64,000 nucleotides of DNA from Brevibacterium paucivorans (GCF_016907735.1 NZ_JAFBCP010000001.1:186001-250000); one strand, 5' to 3'. Shown: positions 54,434 to 62,208, counted from the first letter of the stretch. The notes: generated by a model from the sequence alone, not told the origin. Numbers and translations: made by a program.

Positions 54434-56008
54434 TTAAGTCAGTGCGTCGTAAACCTCTTTGTGCTCACGCAAAACGGAGCTGATTGGTTCCAGGTACGAG
54501 CCTTCGGCAGCCTTACGAACTGCGGAAATAAGGTCGTTACGAACTTTATCCGCTTGGGCACGAGCTCCCTTGCGACGGGCCCCTGCGGCTGAACTCGAGG
54601 TAATAGCTGAGCCGATGATCCCCACAAGCAACAACCCACCAGGAATTATCCACATCAGAATGCCACCTGGATCAAGCGACATCGCAAGCAGAACCGCGTT
54701 CACAATCAGCCACGCGAGCCCCACAACGGTCAGAACAAAGAACAGCGTCTGGAAGAACTTAGCAACCTTCCACCAACCGGGGTTCACCACTTCGATACCT
54801 ACGCTTGTCACAGCCTCGTCCAAGGTGTGGGTGAGTTCAGCGGTGCTCTGCTTTTCTGCTCGACCAATCGCCTGTCTCCACGCATGAGGCAAGCTGGACG
54901 TCGCCTCAGCAACCACCTCGTGAGCGGCAAGGTTCACGCGCGCGTTCTGCGTGCGCGTGGTCTCGGGCCGGGCTGCACGAATCAGGTCGTCGCGGTCCCC
55001 GCCGTGCTTAGCACCAAGCGGGTCGGCCTTGTCGCGCTGAGCCCAGGCAAGCAGCGGGTAGCCCGTGGCCCTGTATGCGCGACGCATGTAATCGTCATGA
55101 ACCGTCTGCGCGACTGCCTCAACACCGGCAGCATCGGTCATTGCGTCCAACAGACGTTCCGTACCGGCCAGCTGATCGGGGCTTTCGACCGGCGTGCCCA
55201 ATTGCTTTTGAATGCGGTCAGCCATGTGTCGCATGTCGGTGTAGAGACGCTGCACGCTCGCCTGGTTAGACTTGATGACTTTCACCAGTTCTTGGCGCAG
55301 TTCAGGAACGCCCTGACGTGTCACCGCCGACACGAGCTTGACTTCTGCGTTCTCTATTCCGTCTGCTTCGAGAAGGCTTTCCAAGTGCTCACCCGTTGCC
55401 TTCTGCTGTTCAGGATTCAAGCGGTCAACCTGATTGAGCACTACCAGCATATTGTTCGCGTACTTCGCGAGCTTCCGCAGATACCGTGAGTGGATCGAGA
55501 AGTCCGCGTACTTTTGCGGGTCTACGACCCACACAACCATGTCCACCATGCCCACCAGTCGGTCGGCTTCGTGGCGGTGGCTCGCCGCTGTCGAATCGTG
55601 GTCGGGAAGGTCAAGAAGAATGAGCCCTCGCAATGGTTCTTCGTCTTTCCCGTCGAGCGCGCTTTCGCGCCACGTGCGGTTGTCGATCGGAACACCGAGC
55701 CACGTGAGAAACTCTTCACCACCGTCACCCCACACGCATGCGGTGGGTTTTGACGTGGTGGGACGGCGCACGCCCACCTGCGCAATTTCTAGCCCTGACA
55801 CCGCGTTGAACAGCGAGGACTTCCCGGATCCAGTTGAACCTGCAAACGCAACAACCGTACGGTCCAACCCGAGGTCTAAGCGGGCTTCCGTTTTCTTCAG
55901 CAGCTCTAGCGCATCGGTGATCGTCTGTGTATCGATTCGCCCGGATTCGAGTTCGAGTGCGCGTTTGATCCCATCACGGAGTCGGCTGATTTCTTCTGCG
56001 GCTTTCAC
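54434..56008 (-). CDS. dynamin-like/YfjP-type GTPase, second of a pair
   Basis: The 524-aa protein has a G domain: P-loop FAGSTGSGKSSLFNA (about 54-68), LLDLPDHDST as G3 and VVLNQVDRL as G4. A helical middle follows, then two adjacent transmembrane helices (FFQTLFFVLTVVGLAWLIV and ILMWIIPGGLLLVGIIGSAI at about 430-480) and a helical tail. The layout is like bacterial dynamin-like membrane GTPases that act in pairs. The start overlaps the stop of the preceding GTPase by 4 bases. Confidence 0.82.
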   Translation of the reverse strand: MKAAEEISRLRDGIKRALELESGRIDTQTITDALELLKKTEARLDLGLDRTVVAFAGSTGSGKSSLFNAVSGLEIAQVGVRRPTTSKPTACVWGDGGEEFLTWLGVPIDNRTWRESALDGKDEEPLRGLILLDLPDHDSTAASHRHEADRLVGMVDMVVWVVDPQKYADFSIHSRYLRKLAKYANNMLVVLNQVDRLNPEQQKATGEHLESLLEADGIENAEVKLVSAVTRQGVPELRQELVKVIKSNQASVQRLYTDMRHMADRIQKQLGTPVESPDQLAGTERLLDAMTDAAGVEAVAQTVHDDYMRRAYRATGYPLLAWAQRDKADPLGAKHGGDRDDLIRAARPETTRTQNARVNLAAHEVVAEATSSLPHAWRQAIGRAEKQSTAELTHTLDEAVTSVGIEVVNPGWWKVAKFFQTLFFVLTVVGLAWLIVNAVLLAMSLDPGGILMWIIPGGLLLVGIIGSAITSSSAAGARRKGARAQADKVRNDLISAVRKAAEGSYLEPISSVLREHKEVYDALT

Positions 56009-57747
56009 AGCATTCCTTTCAGTCGCTCGTTGATGGTTCGGAGTTCGGCTGCCTGCTCTGGGTTGACGGCGACGTCTTCTAACGCGGAGTCGAATGGTTC
56101 CCTAAAGCTCGTGAGCAGTTCGCCCGTTGCTTCCAAGAGCATCTGGCGGGCTTGGGACGCAAGGTCGCGTGTCACTTGGTCACCGAAAATGGTGTCCAGA
56201 AGTTTGCCTGTGACGACTGCTGTTCCGCCTGCGATACCAGCTTCGGCTCCGGTGAGCCCTCCAGTTCCGGCAAATACGGCCAGCATGAGCACTGCACCTA
56301 CTCCGTTGACACCAAAAGACAGGATGCGTGCGCGTGCTCGCTTCGACTGCCCTACTTCGCGCACCAAGTCGTTAACCTTGTCGGACCAGTCGGAGATCGT
56401 CCGCCTGATCGTGGTGTCCATATCGGCCGGCAGTTTCCCTAGTTGGGGATCACCCTCCAGGAGTGTTTTGCCCGAGGTCGTCTCGTGCCACGCGTCGGTC
56501 ACGCCTCCCAGCGCGGCGACTGCCTGCTCTCGGACGAGCAATGCGGCTGAGGATTCGATGGCTTGTCCCAATGGTTCTGCAGTGTCGCGCTTTCCTGTAA
56601 CGGCCGCGGTGATGCGGTCACGAATTCGCGCAACGGTCGGTTCTAGACCTCGGAAAAGTTGGCCGGTTCCCACAAAGTCTTGCCAGCGTGCCAGAACTTC
56701 ACCGCGGAGCACATGCCCGGATACCAGGGCCTCTCCTAAGCGTTGGCGAGCGTGCGCAAACTCGGTATCAACGACCTCGGCGAGCCGTTCATGCGAGTCC
56801 ACCTGCGCCTGGGCGTGTTCAGCGAGCGCATCCACTTTGCCGGGCACTGCAGCCAGGGCGCCGTGGAGTGTGCGCTGGACGACCGCGTTGCGTGCGCGAG
56901 GATTGGACGACAGGTTCGAGATCCACGAGCGCAACGGGAAGATCGCAGATTGCGGAAGGCGACCGTCTTCCAGGGTGAGTTCGGGAACAGTGAAGATCGG
57001 GGCAGTCCCCAGGCGCGCTTCTTTGAGAAGGGACGACAGGTGGTGCCGGACTTCCCGGTTGGCATTCGGTGGCACGCGGTCGAGCACCATGGCAACGGCG
57101 GTTCCGTTGTCGACGGACTGTTTGAGCAGTTCCCATGGAACGGCGTCAGCGTAGCGGGCAGCTGTGGTGACGAATACCCACAGGTCTGCGGCTGCCAGGA
57201 GCTGGCGAGCAAGCTGCCGGTTCGAGTCCATGACCGAGTCAATGTCCGGCGAGTCCAGTACGGCCACTCCTGGGGGAATCGACGGGTGGTCGACGATCCG
57301 CACTTGAGGCGCTTGCGTGTCCGTTGCTTCTTGGCTGACACGTTCCAAGCTGGGCAGGATTCGCTTGGATGTGAAGTGCTTACGGTCGGCCGGGTTGCAC
57401 ACCAGGACGGGCCACCGCGTGGTTGGGCGCAACACGCTCGCACTTGACACGTCCTCACCAATGATCGAGTTGATGAGCGTGGATTTTCCGGCCCCTGTGG
57501 AGCCTCCGAACACAATGAGCAACGGCGCTTCTGTGTCGGCCACTCGTGGCATGAGGTAGTCAGTGAGCTGGTTGTTCAGCTGGGTTTGCAGGGCTTTACC
57601 CGGCGTGGTGGTTTCGACAGTCAACGGGAACTGGACGTTGCCTACGCGCGTGACAAGTTCACCCAGCGTCTGGTGAATGGCTGGGTTAAGAGTGCGGTTA
57701 CTGTCAGTCACGGTTCCACTTTGTCGATTTTCGGCAGGCTTAGCCAC
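56005..57747 (-). CDS. dynamin-like GTPase, first of a pair
   Basis: The 580-aa protein has P-loop VFGGSTGAGKSTLINSI, G2-like RPTTRWPVLV and G3 VLDSPDIDSV, but the G4 position reads VMVLDRVPPN, so the usual N/T-K-x-D guanine motif is degenerate. A long helical region and a glycine-rich hydrophobic segment near the C-terminus (GVNGVGAVLMLAVFAGTGGL, ~470-500) follow. With the downstream GTPase it probably forms a heteromeric membrane-remodelling system; cellular role unknown. Confidence 0.8.
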   Translation of the reverse strand: MAKPAENRQSGTVTDSNRTLNPAIHQTLGELVTRVGNVQFPLTVETTTPGKALQTQLNNQLTDYLMPRVADTEAPLLIVFGGSTGAGKSTLINSIIGEDVSSASVLRPTTRWPVLVCNPADRKHFTSKRILPSLERVSQEATDTQAPQVRIVDHPSIPPGVAVLDSPDIDSVMDSNRQLARQLLAAADLWVFVTTAARYADAVPWELLKQSVDNGTAVAMVLDRVPPNANREVRHHLSSLLKEARLGTAPIFTVPELTLEDGRLPQSAIFPLRSWISNLSSNPRARNAVVQRTLHGALAAVPGKVDALAEHAQAQVDSHERLAEVVDTEFAHARQRLGEALVSGHVLRGEVLARWQDFVGTGQLFRGLEPTVARIRDRITAAVTGKRDTAEPLGQAIESSAALLVREQAVAALGGVTDAWHETTSGKTLLEGDPQLGKLPADMDTTIRRTISDWSDKVNDLVREVGQSKRARARILSFGVNGVGAVLMLAVFAGTGGLTGAEAGIAGGTAVVTGKLLDTIFGDQVTRDLASQARQMLLEATGELLTSFREPFDSALEDVAVNPEQAAELRTINERLKGML

Positions 57748-57775
57748 TCACCACGCCGGTGTTCCTGAGAAAACG

Positions 57776-57809
57776 CCGAGGTCGGCCCACCTATGTGGAC
57801 CAACCTCGG
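57776..57809 (-). terminator. imperfect hairpin with paired CCGAGGT words
   Basis: CCGAGGT (57776-57782) pairs with ACCTCGG (57803-57809), extended inward by GG/CC and CCAC/GTGG with mismatches. It lies between the SDR and the GTPase pair on the same strand and probably ends the SDR message. Confidence 0.6.
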
Positions 57810-57860
57810 GTGTGTGCGTGGCAGGTTCGGTTGTGACTGCAGTCGTTACGAGTTAAGTCG

Positions 57861-58625
57861 TTATGAGTTGATGCCTTCCAGGGCTTCGGGTGTTTCTGGC
57901 AAGATCTGGCCTCCGTCGACCACGATGTCTTGGCCGGTGATGTAACGTGCGCCGTCGGATCCCAGGAACGCTACAGCTTCGCCAATATCGGTTGGGTCGC
58001 CCAAGAATCCCAAAGGCACTGAGCGGGCCATCTGATCCAGGTAGGTCTGGCCCAGTTCTTTCAGCCCGGGCGTGAGGACGTTACCTGGGAGAACTGCGTT
58101 GACCGTGATCTTGTGTGGTGCCAGTTCGATCGCTGCGGAGCGCACGAATCCCATTTGCGCGGCTTTTGTGGCTCCGTAGTGCGACCATCCAGGGAATCCC
58201 GTGTAGTTACCGGTGATGGAGCTGGTGACAACGACACGCCCGCGACCAGATTCGGTGAGTGCTGGGATGGCAGCCTGCACGATGTGTACTGTTCCTTTGA
58301 CGTTGATGTCGAAGATCGTGTCGATGTCTTCATCGGTCATGTCAGTAATGGGGGCCTGTGGGTAGACTCCCGCATTGGATGCCAGAAGTGAGAGTCCGCC
58401 GAACTTTTCTACGACCTCGGCGACCACGGAAGAACACGCTTCCCGGTCGCGTACGTCCAGCACGTATGTGTCAAAACCAGCTTCGCGAGCTTGCGCGCAT
58501 TCTTCTTCTGTCACACCGGTAACGGCAACCTGAGCACCGTGCGCTTTCAAGGTTTGTGCGATACCAAAACCAATTCCTAGAGTTCCGCCTGTCACCAGTG
58601 CGGTCCGACCTTCGAGCAGTGCCAT
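57861..58625 (-). CDS. short-chain dehydrogenase/reductase
   Basis: ATG 58625 follows GGAGGAATC; the longer frame upstream is antisense to a small gene. The 254-aa classical SDR has TGGTLGIGFGIA, ASNAGVYPQ, the active-site Ser in VVTSSITG and YGATK, plus the C-terminal GQDIVVDGGQILPE. It resembles 3-oxoacyl-ACP reductase or polyol dehydrogenases; substrate unknown. Confidence 0.88.
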   Translation of the reverse strand: MALLEGRTALVTGGTLGIGFGIAQTLKAHGAQVAVTGVTEEECAQAREAGFDTYVLDVRDREACSSVVAEVVEKFGGLSLLASNAGVYPQAPITDMTDEDIDTIFDINVKGTVHIVQAAIPALTESGRGRVVVTSSITGNYTGFPGWSHYGATKAAQMGFVRSAAIELAPHKITVNAVLPGNVLTPGLKELGQTYLDQMARSVPLGFLGDPTDIGEAVAFLGSDGARYITGQDIVVDGGQILPETPEALEGINS

Positions 58626-58730
58626 GATTCCTCCACATGCGGGCGTGTAACGGTTCCACTCACCACCATATGTTGAAAGGCTCACATCGAGACCCAAACC
58701 GGTTAGGATATTTCTGGCGAAAGGACAGGT

Positions 58731-58901
58731 GTGACACCCAAACAGTCTGCAATCGATGAAGCGCGAGAGATTCTCAAAGCCGCACGTAAAACCAGCGACC
58801 CGGAAGAGCACCGCAATCTGATTCGCGAGGCCAGGGTTTTGACCATGATGGAGCAAGCACACCAGTTAACCCGGATAGCAAATAAACTCGAAGAGCAGTA
58901 G
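58731..58901 (+). CDS. 56-aa helical protein next to tRNA-Arg
   Basis: A short rightward gene from GTG 58731, preceded by GAAAGGACAG, to TAG 58899-58901. The product VTPKQSAIDEAREILKAARK continues as a fully helical, charged chain ending ANKLEEQ. The strong ribosome binding site and amphipathic pattern favour a real gene. No family recognised. It ends 19 bases before tRNA-Arg. Confidence 0.6.
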   Translation: MTPKQSAIDEAREILKAARKTSDPEEHRNLIREARVLTMMEQAHQLTRIANKLEEQ

Positions 58902-58920
58902 ACTCTGCTCCGAACAATTT

Positions 58921-58993
58921 GCCCCCATAGCTCAATGGATAGAGCAACGGCCTTCTAATCCGTAGGTTGCAGGTTCGAATCCTGCTGGGGGCG
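58921..58993 (+). tRNA. tRNA-Arg (anticodon TCT), island attachment site
   Basis: Acceptor GCCCCCA pairs with TGGGGGC, D arm AGCTCAATGGATAGAGC, anticodon loop CTTCTAA with TCT, T arm GGTTCGAATCC, discriminator G; 73 bases, no CCA. The last pair of the anticodon stem is a C-T mismatch (31-39). The last 12 bases of the gene belong to a 23-bp sequence repeated at 60329, so the gene is intact after an integration event. Confidence 0.94.
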
Positions 58994-59004
58994 CTTGCGT
59001 TTTT
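58982..59004 (+). repeat. attL: direct repeat at the 3' end of tRNA-Arg
   Basis: A 23-bp sequence beginning CTGCTGGGGGCGCTTGCG and ending in five T is identical to 60329-60351. The first 12 bases are the T-stem end, acceptor 3' strand and discriminator of tRNA-Arg; the rest is its natural downstream sequence. This is the usual signature of tyrosine-integrase insertion into a tRNA gene. Confidence 0.85.
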
Positions 59005-59033
59005 TGGCGCCTTAAGGAGTCGAGACTTTAAGG

Positions 59034-59100
59034 TTCTCACCCGACGGCGAACGTTAAATATACTTTCCGAAAGCCCCTCTACTTTCGGAGCCAGGTTGTC
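59034..59100 (+). promoter_or_regulatory. promoter and operator-like repeat of the alarmone-synthetase gene
   Basis: TATACT (59059-59064) is a good -10; the -35 is weak (TTCTCA at 59034, spacer 19). TCCGAAAG (59066-59073) and CTTTCGGA (59082-59089) are exact inverse copies placed over the expected start site, suitable for autoregulation by the gene products or for a leader hairpin. CCAGG just upstream of ATG 59101 is a weak ribosome binding site. Confidence 0.5.
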
Positions 59101-59829
59101 ATGGACAAGCCAGTGATCTCTCCATCGCGGTCGAAAGTGCGAAAAGCCGGTAGCACTCTCCGTGATTATGCTGCAGGAAACGCAACTGAAGAGGAACGGG
59201 AAGAAGCCCTTCGCGTAATTAAGCTTTATCGAGCGCTGCATAGTAGGCCGATGCTCCTTATTAACAACCAACTTCGCTACCACGCACAGGCAACGCACGT
59301 GGATGCGAAAGTGAGCCAGCGTCTCAAGCGAGAAAATACAATTATCGACAAGATTACGAACCGAGAAAGCAAAATTGACCTTTCTCGCATGGTCGACATT
59401 GGCGGATTGCGAGTGGTCGTACCGTCTATGGACGACTTGGTGAAGTACCACAAAGCAGTCGCTGTTGCTCTTAATGAACAGATCACTGCGACCAAGGACT
59501 ATGTCGCGAACCCCCGCCCGTCCGGCTACAGAGCGATACACCTACACCTTAAGCGAGACGGTGTACAGATTGAGGTCCAGTTGCGAACTCAACTTATGCA
59601 CGCGTGGGCAGAACTTGTTGAAAGTATGTCATCGATAACAAGCACTAACCTCAAACAGGATTCGAGTGCAACTCGCCTACACAGCATTGCCAAAGACCTA
59701 GCCGAGGTATACTCTCAGCTAGATCAAGGAGTGCTCCGGCCTGAAGAAGCAGATCAAAAACGGGAATCCGGATTTCAAGAAATGGCCGAAGAAATTCTGA
59801 ACATGTCGGAAGGAACACACAATGAGTGA
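59101..59829 (+). CDS. stand-alone RelA/SpoT-domain nucleotide pyrophosphokinase (toxSAS-like)
   Basis: The 242-aa protein has a synthetase domain only; HD hydrolase, TGS and ACT domains are absent. Visible motifs: RLKRENTIIDKITNRE (74-89, ATP side), MVDIGGLRVVV (97-107) with metal-binding Asp99, DYVANPRPSGYRAIH (133-147) with the stacking Tyr143, and EVQLRTQLMHAWAE (158-171) with Glu158 and Glu171. A charged helical tail follows. Family members make (p)ppGpp, or as toxins make (pp)pApp or pyrophosphorylate tRNA 3' ends. Its island location and overlapping partner gene suggest a toxin of a defence or addiction pair; this is inference. Confidence 0.82.
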   Translation: MDKPVISPSRSKVRKAGSTLRDYAAGNATEEEREEALRVIKLYRALHSRPMLLINNQLRYHAQATHVDAKVSQRLKRENTIIDKITNRESKIDLSRMVDIGGLRVVVPSMDDLVKYHKAVAVALNEQITATKDYVANPRPSGYRAIHLHLKRDGVQIEVQLRTQLMHAWAELVESMSSITSTNLKQDSSATRLHSIAKDLAEVYSQLDQGVLRPEEADQKRESGFQEMAEEILNMSEGTHNE

Positions 59830-60100
59830 CATTAAGCATTTCCTTCTCGTTTTCGACCACTCAAAGAACGAACTGATCCTTGAGAAAGACTTCGGCACAG
59901 ATATCGACTCGGCCACCGACGAATATGCAAGACAAGAGCAGGCTCACCGCGATAGCAACGTCATAGATATCGTTCTCATTGGCTCGGACTCTATTGAAAC
60001 AGTCAAGGTTACCCACTCCACTTACTTCGAAAAGGGGCACCGAGGCCAACGCCTCAATCGCCTCGATGAACTTAGCAACTACCTCCATACCTTCGCATAA
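59822..60100 (+). CDS. 92-aa partner of the alarmone-synthetase gene, candidate antitoxin
   Basis: ATG 59822 lies inside the last codons of the synthetase gene (8-base overlap) after GGAAGGA, so translation is coupled. The product is a small soluble alpha/beta protein: strand IKHFLLVFDHSKNELILEK, helix DIDSATDEYARQEQAHRDS, strand NVIDIVLIGSDSIETVKVTH, then STYFEKGHRGQRLNRLDELS and a short end. It has no DNA-binding motif. No family recognised with certainty. The strict pairing suggests an antitoxin or sensor that controls the enzyme, but a co-toxin is equally possible by sequence alone. Confidence 0.65.
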   Translation: MSDIKHFLLVFDHSKNELILEKDFGTDIDSATDEYARQEQAHRDSNVIDIVLIGSDSIETVKVTHSTYFEKGHRGQRLNRLDELSNYLHTFA

Positions 60101-60328
60101 CCGATCAGGGCGCGTGCGGTCTTTACACCCTCTTTAAGAGGCTCATTGGCAACCAACAAAAGGACCCCCGAGCAAGCCGGGGGTCCTGACAGGAAGAATG
60201 AGAAATGATAGTGGATATCATTTGTCATCCGAATCAAATTTTATCAGTGGGTAAGCGACCGCGACGCTCGCGCTAACTTCCCTCACATCCGCAGGGTGGA
60301 AGTGTCAACTAAGTCCTGACGCGGGACA
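60101..60328. other. structured noncoding tail of the island
   Basis: No gene is visible in this 228-base, A/T-rich tail. It contains a 10-bp hairpin (60161-60187), AAATGATA (60203-60210) paired with TATCATTT (60216-60223) over a 5-base loop, and two copies of GTCCTGAC (60183-60190 and 60313-60320). These may be integrase arm sites, a small RNA, or terminator structures. Confidence 0.5.
60161..60187 (-). terminator. hairpin with leftward T-run
   Basis: AGGACCCCCG (60161-60170) pairs perfectly with CGGGGGTCCT (60178-60187). On the minus strand it is followed by TTTTG, on the plus strand by GACAGG, so as an intrinsic terminator it best serves leftward transcription from the noncoding tail. Confidence 0.6.
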
Positions 60329-60351
60329 CTGCTGGGGGCGCTTGCGTTTTT
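60329..60351 (+). repeat. attR: second copy of the 23-bp direct repeat
   Basis: Identical to 58982-59004. It is 13 bases before the ATG of the RNase II-type gene and marks the right end of the island. Confidence 0.85.
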
Positions 60352-60364
60352 ATATGCTGGAACC

Positions 60365-61819
60365 ATGTTTCAGCGTCGCTTCCGTCTCCAACGCTCGGCC
60401 GCTCAACGCCTTCAATCCGCGTATGACGAACTCGCATCCGATCTCCCCCACGATCTCCCTGCACCGGTTCTCGAAGAAACACGGTCAGCAATCGAAGACT
60501 TAGCAGACCCCTTTGCGACCGGACGCGACGGCCTGGACACTCCCAAGCAGGACTACACGCACATCCCGTTCGTCACGATTGACCCACCCGGGGCTCGCGA
60601 TCTTGACCAAGCGATGCACCTGTCCCAGGACTCCGCGGAGACCGGAACGTTCACAGTCATGTACGCAATCGCCGATGTTGGTCGGTTCATCGAACCTGGT
60701 GGCCAACTCGATCAGGAAACGCGCACACGTGGTCAAACCATTTACCTTCCAGACCGCAAAATCCCCCTGCACCCAAAGGAACTGAGCGAAGACGCGGCCT
60801 CGCTACTTCCGGAACAGACCCGGAGCGCCTATGTCTTCACGGCCCATGTCACCACCGACGGGAAGCTCACCGACTACACGCTGCAACGCGCGGTAGTGCG
60901 TTCACGGGCACAACTCGACTACGGCACCGTCCAACACCAATGGGAACAGGGACAGGACCTGCACCCGTCCATCGCACTCCTCCCCCAGATTGGCGAAGCG
61001 CTTCTCGCCGATGCTCGTGCCCGTGGCGCAATCGACTTGGCGATCCCAGATCAAGAGGTCACCGACACCTTCACTCTGCAATACCGACCTCGGGGAGGCA
61101 TTGAAGACTTCAACGCACAAATCAGCCTGCTCGCCGGGCGCATTGCGGCGCAGCTCCAGATCAAAGCCGGGGCAGGCGTCCTCCGCACGCTTAACTTCCC
61201 AGACGAAGACACAGTCGAAAAGTTCCACGCAATCGTGCGCACCTTGGGCTTCGAGCCCCGCGACACGTACCAAGAGACCCTGCGGTCCATCGACCACCTC
61301 GGGGACGACCCACGCGCGCTCGCAGTCCACTACGCATCCCCCATGCTGTTCCGAGGTGCCGGATACACCCTGGTGGGCACGGACCCGGACCCGGTTCAGG
61401 CGGCAGTGGGCGCGCCGTATGCGCACGCCACCGCACCGCTGCGCCGGTTGGTTGACCGCTTTGTTCTGCCCATCGCCGAGGCGGCCGCCCGCAACGCTCC
61501 CACCCCCAGTGTCGATGGGTTAGAGGACATCATCTCGATCATGAAATCAACCGGAAGCGTTGCGTCCCGGATCGACAAAGAGGCGATTGAGACAACAGAA
61601 GCTGTTCTGTTGTCTGACCGCGTGGGAGACGAGTTCACCGGCGTTGTTGTGGGTCATAAGAAGCGCGACGACTCGCCTGTTCTCAACGTCCACGTCCCTG
61701 ATCCTGCAGTGGTCGTCGACGTGAAAGGCGAGGCGCCCGTAAGCCAAGAGGTGCGTATCCGGTTGGAATCGGTTCAGGACAACACGCCTGTCTTCACGAT
61801 TGCAGAACACGACGCATAA
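60365..61819 (+). CDS. RNase II-family (RNB domain) exoribonuclease
   Basis: The 484-aa protein has an RNB catalytic domain: FVTIDPPGARDLDQAMHL carries the conserved Asp residues that bind Mg2+, followed by VMYAIADVGRFIEPGGQLDQETRTRGQTIYLPDRKIPLHP. The cold-shock domains are missing or reduced to ~60 N-terminal residues, and the C-terminal S1 domain is short (FTGVVVGHKKRDDSPVLNVHV). Actinobacteria have such short RNB proteins. Expected activity is 3'-5' RNA decay. Its promoter must overlap attR: TATATG at 60351-60356 lies 8 bases before ATG 60365. Confidence 0.9.
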   Translation: MFQRRFRLQRSAAQRLQSAYDELASDLPHDLPAPVLEETRSAIEDLADPFATGRDGLDTPKQDYTHIPFVTIDPPGARDLDQAMHLSQDSAETGTFTVMYAIADVGRFIEPGGQLDQETRTRGQTIYLPDRKIPLHPKELSEDAASLLPEQTRSAYVFTAHVTTDGKLTDYTLQRAVVRSRAQLDYGTVQHQWEQGQDLHPSIALLPQIGEALLADARARGAIDLAIPDQEVTDTFTLQYRPRGGIEDFNAQISLLAGRIAAQLQIKAGAGVLRTLNFPDEDTVEKFHAIVRTLGFEPRDTYQETLRSIDHLGDDPRALAVHYASPMLFRGAGYTLVGTDPDPVQAAVGAPYAHATAPLRRLVDRFVLPIAEAAARNAPTPSVDGLEDIISIMKSTGSVASRIDKEAIETTEAVLLSDRVGDEFTGVVVGHKKRDDSPVLNVHVPDPAVVVDVKGEAPVSQEVRIRLESVQDNTPVFTIAEHDA

Positions 61820-61831
61820 AGACGCATAAAA

Positions 61832-61876
61832 CAGCCACGCAGATAAGACACGTGAAAGGTCTTAGCTGCGTGGCTG
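61832..61876. terminator. bidirectional terminator, RNase / thiamine-binding protein
   Basis: CAGCCACGCAG (61832-61842) pairs with CTGCGTGGCTG (61866-61876) and TAAGAC (61844-61849) with GTCTTA (61859-61864), one mismatch between. TTTTATG follows leftward. Confidence 0.8.
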
Positions 61877-61896
61877 CTTGTAAACTCGGGATACTC

Positions 61897-62208
61897 TTAC
61901 GACTCGTCGATCGCCTTCTCCAGGCGCTCCAACTTACCGTCGAGCTCCCCAGTACGGCCGTCTCGAATATCGGCTTTCAGCACCAACGAAACACGCGGAC
62001 CGAACCGGGCCACCGCCTCGGTCGCCTCTTTTACTACCGCAAACACCTCGTCCCATTCACCCTCAATAGTGGTGAACATGGCGTCCGTGCGATGTGGGAG
62101 CCCAGAAGCCCGGACAACCTTTACGGCCTCGGCAACAGCGTCGTGTACTCCCCCATCGCCGTCCGGATCAGGACCCCCGGACGGCGCAACAGAAAACGCA
62201 ACAAGCAT
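61897..62208 (-). CDS. MTH1187/YqgV-family thiamine-binding protein
   Basis: The 103-aa ferredoxin-like protein has the DUF77 pattern: [42 protein letters not shown] and FGPRVSLVLKADIRDGR. Members form tetramers and bind thiamine or hydroxymethylpyrimidine. The ATG overlaps the TAA of the thiolase gene by one base. Confidence 0.88.
   Translation of the reverse strand: MLVAFSVAPSGGPDPDGDGGVHDAVAEAVKVVRASGLPHRTDAMFTTIEGEWDEVFAVVKEATEAVARFGPRVSLVLKADIRDGRTGELDGKLERLEKAIDES

Larger units (their letters stand above)
58994..60328. mobile_element. small tRNA-Arg genomic island carrying an alarmone-synthetase gene pair
   Basis: The DNA between the two 23-bp repeats (period 1,347 bp) contains only the RelA/SpoT-domain gene, its 92-aa partner and noncoding DNA; no integrase, excisionase or transposase. 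It is visibly richer in A/T than the flanking RNase and GTPase genes. Without the insert, tRNA-Arg would be followed directly by the RNase II-type gene. Either the integrase was lost or the element moves in trans, as satellite-like islands do. Confidence 0.75.

Noticed and set aside
59101..59829. Housekeeping Rel (long RelA/SpoT)
   Set aside because: Only 242 aa; HD, TGS and ACT domains are missing and the gene lies in a tRNA-bounded island.
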